64,000 nt of DNA from Rhodonellum psychrophilum GCM71 = DSM 17998 (GTDB taxonomy: Bacteria; Bacteroidota; Bacteroidia; Cytophagales; Cyclobacteriaceae): positions 186,001-250,000 of the forward strand of contig NZ_KB906675.1 in assembly GCF_000381545.1 (NCBI RefSeq). Reading direction: 5' to 3'. The translations under genes and the position numbers were made by a program. The stretch's first letter is position 1. Every line of letters begins with the position of its first letter. Below the pieces are notes generated by a model. That model was not told the origin of the DNA and searched no databases. It was given only the letters and a program-made list of their open reading frames with translations. Below are positions 63,989 through 64,000 of this stretch, in pieces.

Positions 63989-64000
63989 AAAACTTAACCA

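Noticed and set aside
1-64000. CRISPR arrays, intact insertion sequences, prophage
   Set aside because: No regularly spaced direct repeats, transposase or phage genes were seen on either strand.

Overview
The window looks like a chromosomal segment of a Bacteroidota bacterium, most likely order Cytophagales and plausibly Cyclobacteriaceae (family level is inference). Direct support: a SusC/SusD pair, type IX secretion C-terminal tails on several exported proteins, TAnnTTTG -7 promoter boxes with little Shine-Dalgarno sequence, ECF sigma and 7TM-AraC regulators, and moderate GC. I see no rRNA, CRISPR array, prophage or intact insertion sequence. There is one tRNA.

Layout. 1-5.6 kb: a three-gene cassette of the type best known from Planctomycetes (DUF1549/DUF1553, DUF1501, and a cytochrome/LRR/chitobiase-C fusion). 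It is cut by the left edge. 6.1-10.8 kb: a stress-flavoured group (AraC-type regulator, two small membrane proteins with a very strong terminator, PPK2, a NagX-like acyltransferase, universal stress protein). 11.1-13 kb: ECF sigma factor, a membrane protein, a Spy-like periplasmic protein, and convergent mscL. 13.2-16.7 kb: oligopeptidase B-like protease, then mgsA overlapping pfkA.

16.7-27.5 kb: an alpha-glucan utilisation locus. GH13 lipoprotein, class II aldolase and a secreted GH13 with a T9SS tail run leftward. A LacI regulator, GH31 alpha-glucosidase and an SLC45-type sugar transporter run rightward. Both promoter regions carry CAAACGTTTG-like operators. With pfkA and mgsA next door, polymer hydrolysis, import and upper glycolysis sit together.

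27.6-36.9 kb: a Ca3427-like binding protein, an orphan TPR histidine kinase, surE, a small exported protein, ribBA, dnaG, then Mrp and NifU-type Fe-S proteins. 36.9-43.1 kb: secreted M43 metalloprotease, PASTA protein, T9SS-tailed protein and rhodanese. 43.2-49.3 kb: site-2 protease, HAD phosphatase, tRNA(CAU) followed by a decayed GIY-YIG nuclease gene, 7TM-AraC regulator, a small ORF and a K+ channel with two RCK domains. 49.6-52.9 kb: feoA-feoB, a small Cys-rich FeoB partner, a YdeI/DUF1905 protein, and a second Lmo0937-type mini-protein.

53.3-61.6 kb: a compact polysaccharide utilisation locus (LacI, SusC, SusD, GH130, ROK kinase), all leftward, with two perfect 16-bp palindromic operators upstream of susC. 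The right end carries DUF1456, DUF1801 and a coiled-coil lipoprotein. No single feature proves a wholly new system. The best leads are the tRNA-linked GIY-YIG relic, a diverged intergenic repeat-plus-hairpin element found twice, the two distinct LacI operator codes, and the planctomycete-type cassette.
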